Shown: piece by piece, positions 52,810 through 64,000 of the stretch | Position numbering within the stretch: the stretch's first letter is position 1 | How the letters are laid out: every line of letters begins with the position of its first letter | DNA from: Saccoglossus kowalevskii | Lineage: Eukaryota; Hemichordata; Enteropneusta; Harrimaniidae | Reading direction: 5' to 3' | Assembly (NCBI RefSeq): GCF_000003605.2 | Contig: NW_003124905.1 | Coordinates: forward strand, 464,072 to 528,071 | DNA length: 64,000 nt | Position numbers and translations under genes: made by a program | Notes under the pieces: generated by a model | What the model was told of the DNA's origin: nothing | The model's input: only the letters and a program-made list of their open reading frames with translations | Database searches by the model: none

Positions 52810-55800
52810 CATAGACGATGAACCATAGTAGGTACGTTATCATGTCAATTTTATTGAATTAAATTTAGTTATATCAGTGATAGGATTAGTTATGTGACTT
52901 ATTTTACTGCATTAATATTGCCCATAGTAAGTTTATCTATGCTACTTTCCGTCACAATGGCAGTAAATAACGTCGGAATATCGAAGGACATTGGCAGTAA
53001 GCAGGCTAGTAGAAGAGTCAAACACGTATTGTTCTGCTGCATTTAAACATGACCTACACGAACTAATAGTCGATGCAAGACTGGTTTCCAATCATCTTTT
53101 GCTAACTACTCCAATGCTTACCGTGACGGGTTCATCAGCAAACCTATCAACAAACACACCTTGTGATATCCAAAGCGTTATATAATCATCGCATGAATCA
53201 CGAATCTCACCGAATCCCTAAAGGCAAACGGTCCCACCTGTAATGTATAGGTATGACATATGAGTGTTCTGCGAAATCAAAACATGAATTGAATTTTAAC
53301 TTGAAAATTGCCTTTCACCCGAATCTGTGCAATATCCGCCGATCAACTGATTGGCGCTTGAAACCTTTGTCGAATGAGTACTGGGTCACATTGCATACAT
53401 TGGCGCATATATCAGATCGGTGGGAATTTGGGTAAATCTGCCGACGGAAGGAACGCTCCGCATATAAGGTTAAAAAGCAAACAGTGCTTTTTTGCGATGT
53501 GATTGCTTTAAACAATACAAACTTTGGTAAAATTGAACAAATCTCAGCGAAATTCGATGTCCTATATGTATTCCTTCACCGGTCGAATCCCCGGTCCCAG
53601 AGTACCGCGCCGCTTAGTCGCCGGGGGTTATAATTTGTCAAGTGGCGGCCTAAAAACGTCAACGCCATGAAGGCAGAGATGTGATGAAACGTATTGAATT
53701 CGTATATTAAGCGACGTGTAAATTACCTTTTAATATAAATGCTAAAAAGTTTTGAATTCGCACGTCAATAAGTAGTAATCTTTGGCCGGTAAATTCGGTA
53801 TTGGCATATTACTAATTATATTTAAATTACCTACGAACGTCATAACAACCGGGCACAAATACGACAGCAGACGACAACGCCACATTGTCTGTCACAGCAG
53901 ACTACTCGACGCCCCATGTGCCTAATTTCAATCTCATTTATTATTATTATATCCCTGAAAAAGTTTGTTTAAAGGGAATTAGAGCGAGTGATGGATGGAA
54001 AGGTTTCTATGGTGACCAGTAAAGTAGAACACCGTGAGGATTTCATTATTATAAACTACGGGGAATCGGAACACAACTGTGCAACCAATGATGTTGCTAT
54101 GAACATCACGTCACTTCCGCTATACGACTATTTTCATGAAATCTGCATTTTATCCTTCAGCCAGAATGATTACAATAGACGTATCCTGAGCTATGTGCAT
54201 TTGTTATGCTGTTATACTGTTATGTCCCGATTAGATTAAAAATCTCACGTCTGGCTATCTCATTGGCGTTAGATGATAAAACACTTGTTTGGCGTTGTCT
54301 TCGGAGAATATCAAAGGGCGACAGTCGTCGTGCCGCGTCCTGTTCTATATGGGACTCATAGCGACGTATACAACGCGTGTAAAATACATTGTTTATTTAC
54401 ATGAAATTCGAACACGCGCTGCGCGACGACCACCGCGCTTCAATAATTATCTCCCCGAAGTTGGTGCTATTGTATTGTTAGTTAAACGTCATCTGTTGAA
54501 CATTTTATCCGAGAATCGGTTTGATGGTGAGTGTGGTTTTGTGTCTACTGGGCTGTGCTCAGTAATAATACCAAATCGCCATTTTTTTACGAGATGAACA
54601 TATCAGTTTATATTGTCAGCGTAGAATATACATACTAATAAAGGAAACCGGATGTGACGTTGAACTATCGTCCTGGCACGGTCAGGAAGTCGACATTTAA
54701 AACAATGAACTATCTTAAGTCGTGCATTGATCTCAATAAATATTGAATGTTATCAACTTCCTGTGGTTTGCCGACAGTCATCTAAATATTTAAACTAGCA
54801 ATTATCCCTTCCCGCGGCTATCACTTTATTCGTAGCTTAAACATGAACGTCCTGTTATTAGCATTGCCGAGTTTTTCCACAATTCTAAGTAGTAATCACG
54901 TGACACATTGGTATTCTATAATACGGAATCACGTTGTTGTGTTGGAAAAAAAGTATTTTTCATGTTATACAGTGTTATATTCTTTTTTTTTCTTTTTTTT
55001 TTCATTATGTTGTGCAATAATGATCTTTGATTTTATATCTAGGAAATTTGTCGCGTTATGCCATGATTATCATTTTGCGCCGTGTAATTATTCTACGTGT
55101 CACCCAGTGTGTGTAGCGACGTGTGTACAGCGAAATGGAAGTGGTATCCAGTGCATTTATCGGATTCCTAAATTATCGTATTTCGTGAAGCTGCATGACG
55201 TTCTATGTGCCCCACCGTGTTGGATATGCAAGCTGGATTCGCAGCAGTGTACGCATGCGCATTGCAAGTTTGAGTTTGCCACATATTCAGAGTAGTAAAC
55301 TAGTAATTACAGCAATACCCAGTGGAAAGATGGCTGCTGTTTTTAATTCTGCCAGGGAAGGCTGGATGCAGTGTTTGTATCTTCCTAAATGACTGTGATA
55401 TGAGAATAGACTTTCAGGAAATATTTGTTTTATTAATTGGTCTGTTTTGTGTAACCTGCACAAGATAGTTACGTAATACCTCACTTTGCGATCATGCAGT
55501 GCAAGGGAATGATCACAGTAATATAGCCGCGGAATCCATGATTGTAGAAGTAGAAGTAGAATCATATTGTCAATTAAATAAAGTTACATTTATGTGAAGG
55601 TTTTAAAATACAAGCTTCTGCGTACATTTCTACGTTGTATAAATTAAAATCAGTATTAATATGCTGTGAACGCGTTGCGCGGAAATCTTCAATGTTTGTG
55701 ATCTTCACATTTATAACTGGAACACCTTTGTTTGAACACATTTGACACGAGCACGGGGATTTGAAATATGTTTGCCTCTTGCTTAAAATGTGTCATCTAA

Positions 55801-58106
55801 AATATATTCTAAATACAGATAACATGAATATATTTCTATTTTAAAAAAAAGAATGTGGTATAGTCAATATATTCCTAAACATGTCGACTCATGTCTGATT
55901 CTTAATATATAGGTAATGATTGAATGTTCAATGAATCAGACTATTTTGTATTATACGTGCCATGGGTACATTTTTTACGGTAGTGAGTAGAGGAATAAGC
56001 ACTAACTACCAAGTGACTATAACACCAACACATTACCCCTTGAGAATTTAGTTATACCAGCATGACCGGGTTTCCTAACTTATTGGTCATTAATAATATG
56101 AATTAATTAATGCAGTTATTGTTCTAAAACCTAGGCTGGCGTGTATATAATGATGCCGCCACGTAGGTTGTTCAATTATACATACTATCAATAAATCGTG
56201 TTCCGAGTTGGCAACGTTATCAGGGTCATCTGAATTGAAATGAATGATTTACGAAATAGGTATTGGTTCGTCCGGGTTTTCGGAAATATGAATTATTTAA
56301 CAGTGAATTAGAGAAGCTTACTTGCCGGCTTATCGGCTTGGAATTTACAGAACAAATCTGGACAGTTAGACAATAGTATAATTAAATTAGAAATAAAGGT
56401 CCAGACAACAAACACTGACTCAAAGTAGTCGCACTAGACTTCACCCGTTTGATGTCAGATATATGGTGAAGTACTATAATTGTACGGGCTTCCAATTATT
56501 TATTTTTTTCAGTAAGTAGCCAAACAAAACAAACTGTTTCGCGATGTCCACTGTCGGGCTGAATCGATTTCCGTTGTACTCACAATTGCTTTTTTTAATA
56601 TTTCGTTGCCGTTGTTGTTATTGTTGTTGTTTATCAGACAATGTAGTTAGAGTATACAATATTGTATTACTTTTTTTATGAAATCGTACGGTAATGTTGT
56701 GTGTGATTCTTTGCAAGCACAAGCAATAACACATTTTACGACATGGCCATAGTACATTCACAGTTGCGACGGCAAACGTCACGATATTCACGCTAAGGTT
56801 GCTCAATTCAGTGTTACGAAAGTCTTTGACATTACTTGCGAATTACTCATTGCTATATAATGAAGCAATGTGTCTTGAACTATATTTAAGAAAAATAAAC
56901 AGTGGGGAATACAAATCTATTTTTTTTTTTTAAATAAGGTAGTTTCAGTAATTTGCCTTACGCTAATACATAAGTTATACAACGTGTTCCTGCGTGAACA
57001 CTCCTGCGTGTCCACTTTGAAACCATCACGTTCGTATTGCACAGCATTGGACGTTAGTATTCTATTCGTTTATGATACGCAAACAGCGCTCGGATATAAG
57101 AAAAACAAATCGTTTCGCGTTAGGACTTTTATTGCAATACTGCGAGAATTTCAGACTGGATAACATCAACTACCCGAAAGGTGCAATGACACTAAATTGT
57201 AAAAATATCGACTGACAGTAAAAAGTATCGATAAAATGGTAATATGCCCGCCGATTATTGATAACAGTCGTTGAGCGTAACTACAAATATGCGCGTTCAG
57301 CGAAACGCTTAGACGTCGTGGCTAATCAGCATAACTATGCACATGATGTATAAGCGTAGTTCCGCAAGGTGACAATTTTTCCACGTTTTGTCGCTTGGAC
57401 TTGGTCATGTGATAAAAACGATATCAACTAATACTCCTAATTCATATTCATGGAGCTGGTTGATATTAGCGACGTCAGTTGTTGTTCAGTTCGTGGATAA
57501 TACCAGCCCATGACGTCACGCGCAGCAACCAGCTGTATAAACATGCAACGTAAATCAGGTAATAGGCTCATATTTCTGCAAAAAACTATAATCACCCGTC
57601 TTATGTGACAACTAAACTTGCAAGGACGTCGAACGTGTCCGCGTGACATAGTTATCGTATGACAAATCTGAGCTCTCTTCCTGGCAATTAGAAGTTCGCT
57701 TGCAAATTGTCATTTCGTTACAGAGGTAGATTCAGTGTGCATAGCATGTTAAAATTATAATCACGTACGCTCGCCCCGGGTGTTTGATATCGGCAATGAA
57801 ATTTGGATAGGTTCATATCTATCGCCGGGTCATTAAACTCTAAATATCATTAAATTCTATATCGTATACATGTATTGTTTCGCTGAAGCTTTTTTTTTCC
57901 GATTACTTATTGTGAATAGTTTTACTTAAGTACATGTTCTAATTTTTCTGAATGAAATATATCGTTTTAAACGAGGCGTAACGCAGTCAATCGTTAAATG
58001 CAATGTTCTCTCATAATTTCCGCTTTAAGTCGTGCCTGCGCGGCGCATCCTGTGTCGGTATCGAATAGCGAAATTGAATTCAGTTATTACAAACTGAATC
58101 AGTGAG
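52810..58106. other. No gene recognised
   Basis: Would hold later exons of gene 2 if its introns are a few kilobases, but none was identified. Repeat D lies at 54.3 kb. The 150-codon frame at 54843-55295 is unrecognised. Confidence 0.45.
54325..54430 (+). repeat. Dispersed repeat family D, copy 1
   Basis: GTATACAACGCGTGTAAAAT, TTACATGAAATTCGAACACG, CGCTGCGCGACGAC matches the second copy at 62.7 kb in order and spacing. It overlaps an unrecognised 102-codon frame. No inverted repeats were seen. Confidence 0.5.
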
Positions 58107-58220
58107 TATCGATAATACGAGGTGATCACTAAAATATGCATCGGTCGATACGATCGTCGTACTGCCTGGGTATATACGTCACTGTAATCTCGTAATAACC
58201 TTATTATTATTATTATACAT
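58107..58220 (+). mobile_element. Foldback element family A, diverged copy
   Basis: The left arm GATAATACGAGGTGATCACT and right arm TCTCGTAATAACCTTATTAT enclose AAAATATGCATCGGTCGATA and a matching GTACTGCCTGGGTATATACG. The arms pair imperfectly. The right end is followed by ATACATATTTTATTTTATTC, an eroded version of the family's TATACATCTTTTCCTTCC junction. Confidence 0.55.
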
Positions 58221-59183
58221 ATTTTATTTTATTCGTTTGTAGTAGTACATTAATACGATAAAATAATAACAGACAAAATGCCAACGAAAAGATTATTCGC
58301 GATGACATTTAAACGTTTGCTTCTTCGTTCGTGCACTCTCGGCAAAAAAAAAACATTCCTTCATCTAGTATACTAGTATTTATAATTTCACAGTTCCGAA
58401 ACAGCATGTTTCTATTGGTCAATGAAATCACATAGGAACATTTACAAACAATCTCAATGTATGGCACTATGTTCGTTGATTGGCTGACCGGATTAAATTG
58501 CCATAGAAAATTATAAATATTTATTAAGATAAAGAAAATGGGTTTGTTATATTATAGTAAGTTTTTTTTTTTATTCATCATGATGTAATTATCAAAAATG
58601 GTGAGTTCCTAAAACGTCCTGGTACGTTTAGACCATAGTTCTTAAATCAGTACGAGTAAAGCACGGATTACTAGATTATAAAATAAATCTATGCACTATG
58701 ATAAATAAATCCTATTACAGATAATTGTGTTTATTTTGGGGAATCAATATAATGGTTTATAAAATCAGTTTAAAATATTGAATTAACTAAAATGACACTG
58801 TGCCACTTGTTACTCCATTTCCATTCGAGAATCACAATGTTTCCACCATCTTCATTTTTTTTCAAATCGATACAAATTCCCACGGCGAAATTTACCTAAG
58901 TGCAATAAATTATGTGTAGCCATACTGCGTTTTAAATTATATGAGCACAGTTATATTCAACTGATATTGTATCCCACTTGAGGTAATTAATTGATAACGT
59001 CAAAATCATTTGTATTCACTTAAATGTACGTATGTGGTATATTACACTCAGTTTGCAAAAAATAATTGCGCTCATAGAAACCTTTCTCGATTCTCATTAA
59101 ATAGAAAGGTGTTCTATGTCAGCGTGCATCGATCAATCTATATTGCGCTCGATCGATGACAAACGATAATGTCGCAACCTTAT

Positions 59184-59188
<5 letters not shown>

Positions 59189-59221
<33 letters not shown>
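59189..59221. repeat. (CA)n microsatellite
   Basis: About sixteen uninterrupted CA repeats. Confidence 0.95.
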
Positions 59222-59223
<2 letters not shown>

Positions 59224-60009
59224 ACGGGTGCCGCGAAATGAGTTATTAATATATTTTGCATCACTTGAAATATCAACACGACATATGCGTCTTGTTGAAT
59301 TATGAAATAATAAAATGTTTATTTCTGTCGACTGTAAATTATACGTGTATGCATCGTTTAACATTCCGTAGCTGTGGAAGGAATGTGTTAATTTCAATCA
59401 CATTAAGTAGAATAGCCTTATAATGTAATCTACCAGATTAGTTGGTTTTATTTTAATTTTATTTTTGTGATCGGTCGATCGATGAATACGAGTATACAGC
59501 CCAAGTTGACTGGAGGAGAGGTTATTAGAAACAAATTCGCATCAAACTTCCGATAATGCCACATGTGATAAAAAAATATACGATGACATTTGATTGACAC
59601 TGATCGCACTGATCATTGTTGGATCAGACACACGATTCGTCAGACGCTAGCATTCCGTGGTTGCAGAAAACAAAAATGTTTTGGCCGTACTTTCGATAAG
59701 TATACCACTGTGACAAACTTAATGTGTGGAGTTCACTGACCGAGATACAGTTGCAAGATCAACAGTTGTTTCCAACCTAGGCCTGAATGTTGTCAGGATA
59801 GTACATTAAATTCTATAATCTTCTGTATGACAGGGGGACAATCAAATACATATAAGTTACGTAGTCCCAAAGTAAAAATATTATTTTCGTGGCTAAACCT
59901 CATATAAATCGACGGCAATTGGCAAAGCAATTGAAACATCAATTGAGTCAACTGTAACCTTCCCTCGAAACATCCATGAATACAAATACAAATAAGATAC
60001 AATACTCAC

Positions 60010-60718
60010 TTCTGTCATCTTCGACAAATTTGATTAGCGAGCCCGGGAGAGTTGGCGGGTAACCAGCTTCGTCGTAAATATGCTTAAGTTTTACGTTGAG
60101 CCCTTCTGCTTTCGAAAAGTCGTCGATGTCGAAGCCTATGTACTCCCAAAACGGGTCCCACGAGGCAAACACGCCAAATCGGTTCCATCCAGCGAAACGT
60201 CGAAATATAGTTATAAAGGCGTACGCCAGTTTGTTGTAAGGCGCAAAAAGTCTAGTTGCGGTAGTGTAGTACGATTTGTCTGAGATAGCGGGGAGAGTGC
60301 TACTGCCTGTCAGCACGGGGATGTTCCAGTACGACGCTAGAGACGACACCCCGCTGAACGCATCGACACATGCCGGGCCCAAGAACGCATCGACTCGATA
60401 TGTTGCCATTGCTCCAGCCGCAATTCCCCCACCTTCTTTATTAGTGCACGGCCAGGCATCCATGACTCGAAGAAGGATTAACGTGTCGTTGTTATGGACG
60501 GCGTTCACCGTCTCTAGTGCAATTTTAACAGCCGGTATCATGCGTTCTCTGCTTGCAGCAATGCGCTCCGGGGTCAGCGACGAAATTACGTCATCATCAA
60601 GCTCATTGAGGCTTTCGACCATTACAACGACGTTAGCTACGGTTGAATTGCCTTCACTAAACGTGCAGCAGAGAAGCACTGAAAGTAGTAATTGAGTGGT
60701 CTTTGTTAACTCCATCAT
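60010..60718 (-). CDS. First coding exon of a second natriuretic-peptide-receptor / receptor-guanylate-cyclase-like gene (gene 2)
   Basis: This is a paralogue of the exon 13 kb to the left, on the same strand. Two consecutive ATGs (60718 and 60715) open a signal peptide (hydrophobic QLLLSVLLCCTF at residues 9-20, then SEGNST). The first lobe of an ANF-receptor-type domain follows. The core AFLGPAC is at residues 111-117, with Cys91 and Cys117 as the likely disulphide pair; YWNIPVLTG is at 130-138 and RLFAPYNKLA at 156-165. Glycosylation sequons are NST at 24-26 and NDT at 77-79. The exon ends at AGAA|GTGAGT (donor at 60009), again phase 1 and at about the same place in the domain as gene 1. 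Compared with gene 1, the loop before the first cysteine is longer and the sequence is quite diverged, so this is not a recent duplicate. Downstream exons were not recognised in the 13 kb before gene 1. The antisense strand is open for 139 codons, which I take as a shadow. Confidence 0.85.
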
Positions 60719-61962
60719 TTACGCTCAAATGATTCAGTATCAGCTATAACTTTCTCGGTACGTCTCTTTTGTCGATAAGCACCACTTTGAATACCAAACG
60801 CACAGTTACACGAGTCTATTAGCATGAATATTTCAGTTGGAAACTACCAATCATTAATCGACGTGTCCGTGCGCACGCATCATTTTTAATATTCCCGCTA
60901 TCCGTTTTATTTTTAAACTAGTAATCTGTAATATACAGTGGGGTTTAGAATAATTCAAATTGTTTTTCGGTTATGAAACATACATTCCTATAAGCATTCC
61001 CGCAAAATTAGTTCTAATACAGAGAATAGTATGAAAAGATGTTTGTTGCAATACATTACATATATCTGGCACGAATATTACGCGAATTTTCTGATAAGGG
61101 GCGCCATTACAAGTTTTCCGCATAGTACTACAATTAACTCGACTTTCAACCCTAATACTATCCGAGTGCAGAAAAAAAATGCCCAAATATAATTCGACAT
61201 CAGCTTCGACAATGTTTATGGCTGTTGAATATAAATCTTTAATTTTACTTTTATTAAATTGTACCTGTAAAAATGAATATTGCAGCTGACAAAATCACAA
61301 TATCAATAAATCGAAGCATTCAATCAGGTACATTGTGAAAATTAAAAACAAATAGAAGCAGTAATAAAAATAATCTTAGTTGCCAGCATTAAACGGTCAA
61401 AATTGCTTTAACTTGTAATAGTCTAGCACTTTTTTGAGATTATAGCTTATTTGATATGCAGTACACTTAAACTAAAAAATAAATCGCTGACAGTACAATG
61501 AGTTAGATACGTTGTCATTTCAAAACAGTGTGAAGTACATGTATTCTCAAAGAGTGACGCGCGGTGAGCGTGGAATTGCCAAAAGTCGACTCTCCCTGCG
61601 CATGGAAAAGTGTAAAATGTAAAACTGAGTCTATCTGATACAAGAAGTTATTGTACAACATAGGATCACCGACTCATTACGCTATAAAAATAAATATATA
61701 CAGTGTAGACATTCTGAAATTAAATAGTCAGATCATTCCAGAAACAGTATACAATATAATGCATTGAATCCCCCAAACTGATCATATCGTAGAAATAACA
61801 TAATTTTCCGATATTATGCCAATCAATAATATGCAATTAAATACTGAAATTGAATTTTTGTAAGGACCTCAACATCAATTGTCAAATATCAATTATATAT
61901 TTTTTTATTTATATCAGTATTTATGATTTCTTTAATAAGGGACTAAAAATGTATGCGACCAT

Positions 61963-62100
61963 ATTAAAGCGAGGAAGTCGTCACCTGCGCATGCGTCAGA
62001 TGACCTATTATATGAGCATTTGGGTTTTTAGCGTGTGTTGTTATCGTCGCTTGACACTCAATTACCGCGCGTGCGCATGTGACGATCCTCCCGCTTTAAT
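61963..62100 (+). mobile_element. MITE-like element family C, second copy
   Basis: ATTAAAGCGAGGAAGTCGTC, ACCTGCGCATGCG is matched by GCGTGCGCATGTGACGATCC, TCCCGCTTTAAT, forming inverted repeats of about 34 bp with TTAA at both edges. It shares GTGTGTTGTTATCGTCGCTT with the copy at 22.7 kb. Length 138 bp; no coding potential. Confidence 0.7.
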
Positions 62101-62713
62101 TTAAACCAAGTTAGAATCAACCATACTGTATTTTATTTGCTTATTCTGATTTGAGTTGGAATATAAAAGTCGTTTCCAGTCAAACATAATTACATATAAT
62201 CCTCCGATACTTTATCTCAGCTTGACGTCAGAAGCCATAAGTGATTACTGTTCTATCATCCGAGCCGTAGGCAAAGATTGACGCAATACGCACAAGAGCT
62301 TGACGATTTTTTTTGAGAGATATCGCGGATTTTGTTTGCTGGCAAAAACGTGTGTTGATTTCTTAAAAAACAGTCTATAAATAGAAACGTTCAACCTCAT
62401 TCTGGTGTTGATCCTACCATGTCACTGCCAGAGCTTTACTCGCCGGCGGTTTGAAATAATAACATGGAATATTTTGTCCTTCGAAGCTTGATGTACAGCA
62501 TGCGATGAATGGGGGCCAAATGATGGAGTCATGTTTGCTTTGTGAGTATTTTTTGCTTTCACTTACTATATTCCATTTCGACCAAAACTGCAGACGGCCA
62601 GAATGCACCATGACCGCTAGATTCACATTATTTCGCATGGGTTTACGTAAGCAGTGAAGCGGGCTCAGTAGCCAAAAAATGAGAGTCACAGTTGTCACGT
62701 GCACGCACACATC

Positions 62714-62810
62714 ACGTCGTGTGTGAAATAGGTTCTACCTGGCATATACAACGCGTGTGGTATATTTTCTTCATTTTCACGAAATTTGAAGTCGCGCTAT
62801 TCGGCGACTG
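62714..62810 (+). repeat. Dispersed repeat family D, copy 2
   Basis: ATATACAACGCGTGTGGTAT, TTTTCACGAAATTTGAAGTC, GCGCTATTCGGCGACTG aligns with copy 1 near 54.4 kb at the same spacing, and a weaker match extends upstream (GTCGTGTGTGAAATAGGTTC). Confidence 0.5.
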
Positions 62811-63569
62811 TGAGGGCGCAGCATTGCATCCTATGGATCAATGATATACCTATCCCGAAAAGATACATATCACTCGTTGCTCAGAATTAACTTGGAAACA
62901 GTTGAAATAAATTGCCCAAATTGATCACTAGTATAAAACGGGTAGGTTAGCATTTAACGATGACTGCACTCATTTTGCACAATCAATGTGATGGCATTTA
63001 TTTTCAATGTCAATGTTTTATTTATGTAGGAATTTTCACGGTTTAGTGACAAGTGTAAACATAATTTAGTGCGTACTTATGAATTTCAAAAAGTGACCGA
63101 TTTAAGCCGTCTCTTTTTTTCGACATTTACATGTGTGTACATGCTGCATTTATTTCAACGGTTACTATCTCACCCTACTATGTGTAAGCAGCTTATTTGC
63201 ATACGGCAATATAATAATACCATCTCATTTAAATGTAACATCGGTTATTTGGAAAATATCCACGTCAGTAATGAAAATTGTGTTACTCTCAAGTTTCAAG
63301 CGAGATTCTTTCATTCCTGTTTTTCAACAAATAACAAACATGGATATACTTTTGTATTTTGTCGGTAATTGATGGATAATTTAGTTGCTCGACAAGACCG
63401 ACCGGCGGACCAACCTGCAGGACATGTCTAGACGTTTTTATGTAAAATGGTATTTTTCCGTCAAACTAATAACCAAGAGTTTTGAAGAAAACGACTAGCT
63501 TTAACATTCAATTGTTTTTTTTTGGGGGGGGGTCATGATATTTCGGGTCAGTGTATTATTTTCTATGAG

Positions 63570-64000
63570 GAATTATACAACCCTTGTTCCCAATATTCTG
63601 AAAACCTTTTGCTATTATTCCGATTCTGAGTGTTCAAACCATGCCTCGATGATACGAGCTGTGGAACTCATGGGAAATATTAAGGGACTCGGTGTGGAGG
63701 CATTCTTTGGACCCGCTTGTGAATACGCCACTGCGCCCGTTGCAAGATTCGCCTCACATTGGCAAATCCCGATATTAACAACGGGGGCGAAAGCCCAAAC
63801 CTTCGGACACAAGACACAAAAGGAATATGAAATGATCACGAGGGCTCACCCTCCTCACATCAAAATGGCGGAGGCGTTTGTGGAGGTGCAGCAGTAGTCC
63901 ACCAAGACGACGGTACCTGTCCTTTCCGGGATTGTTGGTTTTTCAACGCTGCGCTCCTTGCAGCCATGACAGCTGCTGGAATCGAGTACCCAGACGAAAA
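63570..64000 (+). pseudogene. Frame-broken ligand-binding exon of a third natriuretic-receptor-like gene (gene 3), running off the window
   Basis: The protein FFGPACEYATAPVARF, followed by SHWQIPILTTGA, is the most natriuretic-peptide-receptor-like sequence in the window. Upstream YYSDSECSNHA carries the first conserved cysteine. The reading frame ends at TAG 63895-63897 just after AEAFVEVQQ. Homology resumes in a different forward frame (codons starting at 63900) with HQDDGTCPFRDCWFFNAALL and is open to the window end. Around 63876-63899 both frames carry pieces of the same region, so a small deletion of roughly twenty bases plus a frame change is likely. Either this is a pseudogene or the assembly is wrong here. 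There is no signal peptide in frame, so this should be an internal exon; a pyrimidine-rich acceptor ending ...TATGAG at 63569 is one candidate, ...TTCTGAG at 63632 another. It lies head-to-head with gene 2, about 2.9 kb away. Confidence 0.65.

Larger units (their letters stand above)
60719..63569. other. Spacer between head-to-head genes 2 and 3
   Basis: Should contain the promoter of gene 2 (reading left) and, if gene 3 is real, its first exon and promoter (reading right). Neither was recognised. A family C element and repeat D copy 2 lie here. Confidence 0.45.

Noticed and set aside
53577-53640. tRNA-like B-box (GGTCGAATCCCCGG) with GC-rich flanks
   Set aside because: It lacks the GGTTCRANNCC consensus, no A-box lies at the right distance and no cloverleaf stems pair.
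54843-55295. 150-codon plus-strand frame with several cysteines
   Set aside because: The poly-F run comes from a T tract, no family is recognised and the cysteine spacing is irregular.
57437-57649. Possible second exon of gene 2 on the minus strand (RVIIVFC...LRCMFIQLVAARDV resembles the next part of the receptor domain)
   Set aside because: The donor of gene 2 is phase 1, but the only strong acceptor here (TTTTTTGCAG) gives phase 2 for this frame. Acceptors further upstream meet stops, and no donor follows. The similarity is short.
60276-60695. 139-codon plus-strand open frame
   Set aside because: It lies exactly antisense to the gene 2 exon and has no recognised domain; it is a shadow.
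1-64000. CRISPR arrays, bacterial operons, rRNA genes, integrated phage
   Set aside because: No evenly spaced repeat-spacer arrays, no polycistronic gene strings and no ribosomal RNA signatures were seen; the tandem arrays here have no unique spacers.

Overview
This window is AT-rich (roughly one third G+C by eye), gene-poor animal DNA. The only recognisable protein-coding sequence is three N-terminal ligand-binding regions of natriuretic-peptide-receptor / receptor-guanylate-cyclase type. Spliced exons with clear GT donors, long spacers, decayed LINE ends, foldback MITE-like elements and abundant microsatellites point to a eukaryote. An expanded, clustered receptor-guanylate-cyclase family together with these repeats suggests a marine invertebrate (for example a lancelet, hemichordate, echinoderm or lophotrochozoan). 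I cannot name the species from the sequence.

Layout: 1-8 kb holds a degenerate, locally tandem repeat locus (three adjacent units and a fourth further on), with a foldback element inserted in the first unit. 8-31 kb is largely unannotatable spacer carrying small inverted-repeat elements of three families, a 33-bp minisatellite, a LINE relic on the minus strand and a degenerate tandem block at 25-26 kb. 31-34 kb has another tandem block, a 21-bp minisatellite, a short assembly gap, a duplicated octamer motif and a long (TTTA)n tract. 34-46 kb is spacer in which I see nothing beyond simple repeats. 46-64 kb is the receptor region: exon 1 of gene 1 (minus strand, 46.1-46.8 kb), a promoter-like cluster on the plus strand near 48.7-49.0 kb, a LINE 3' end with its tetranucleotide tail (50.3-51.05 kb), a probable solo LTR (51.9-52.5 kb), further foldback copies, exon 1 of gene 2 (minus strand, 60.0-60.7 kb), and a frame-broken receptor exon of gene 3 entering the right edge on the plus strand.

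Genes 1 and 2 each have a signal peptide and the first lobe of the type I periplasmic-binding fold. Both end at a good splice donor in the same phase (phase 1), so they are paralogues with the same exon plan. Gene 3 has the most natriuretic-receptor-like sequence, but it is disrupted. I found no transmembrane, kinase-homology or cyclase exon for any of them, so whether genes 1 and 2 are complete genes with long introns, orphan exons or soluble receptors is open. No wholly new multi-gene system is apparent; the cluster of unpaired ligand-binding exons is the most interesting feature.
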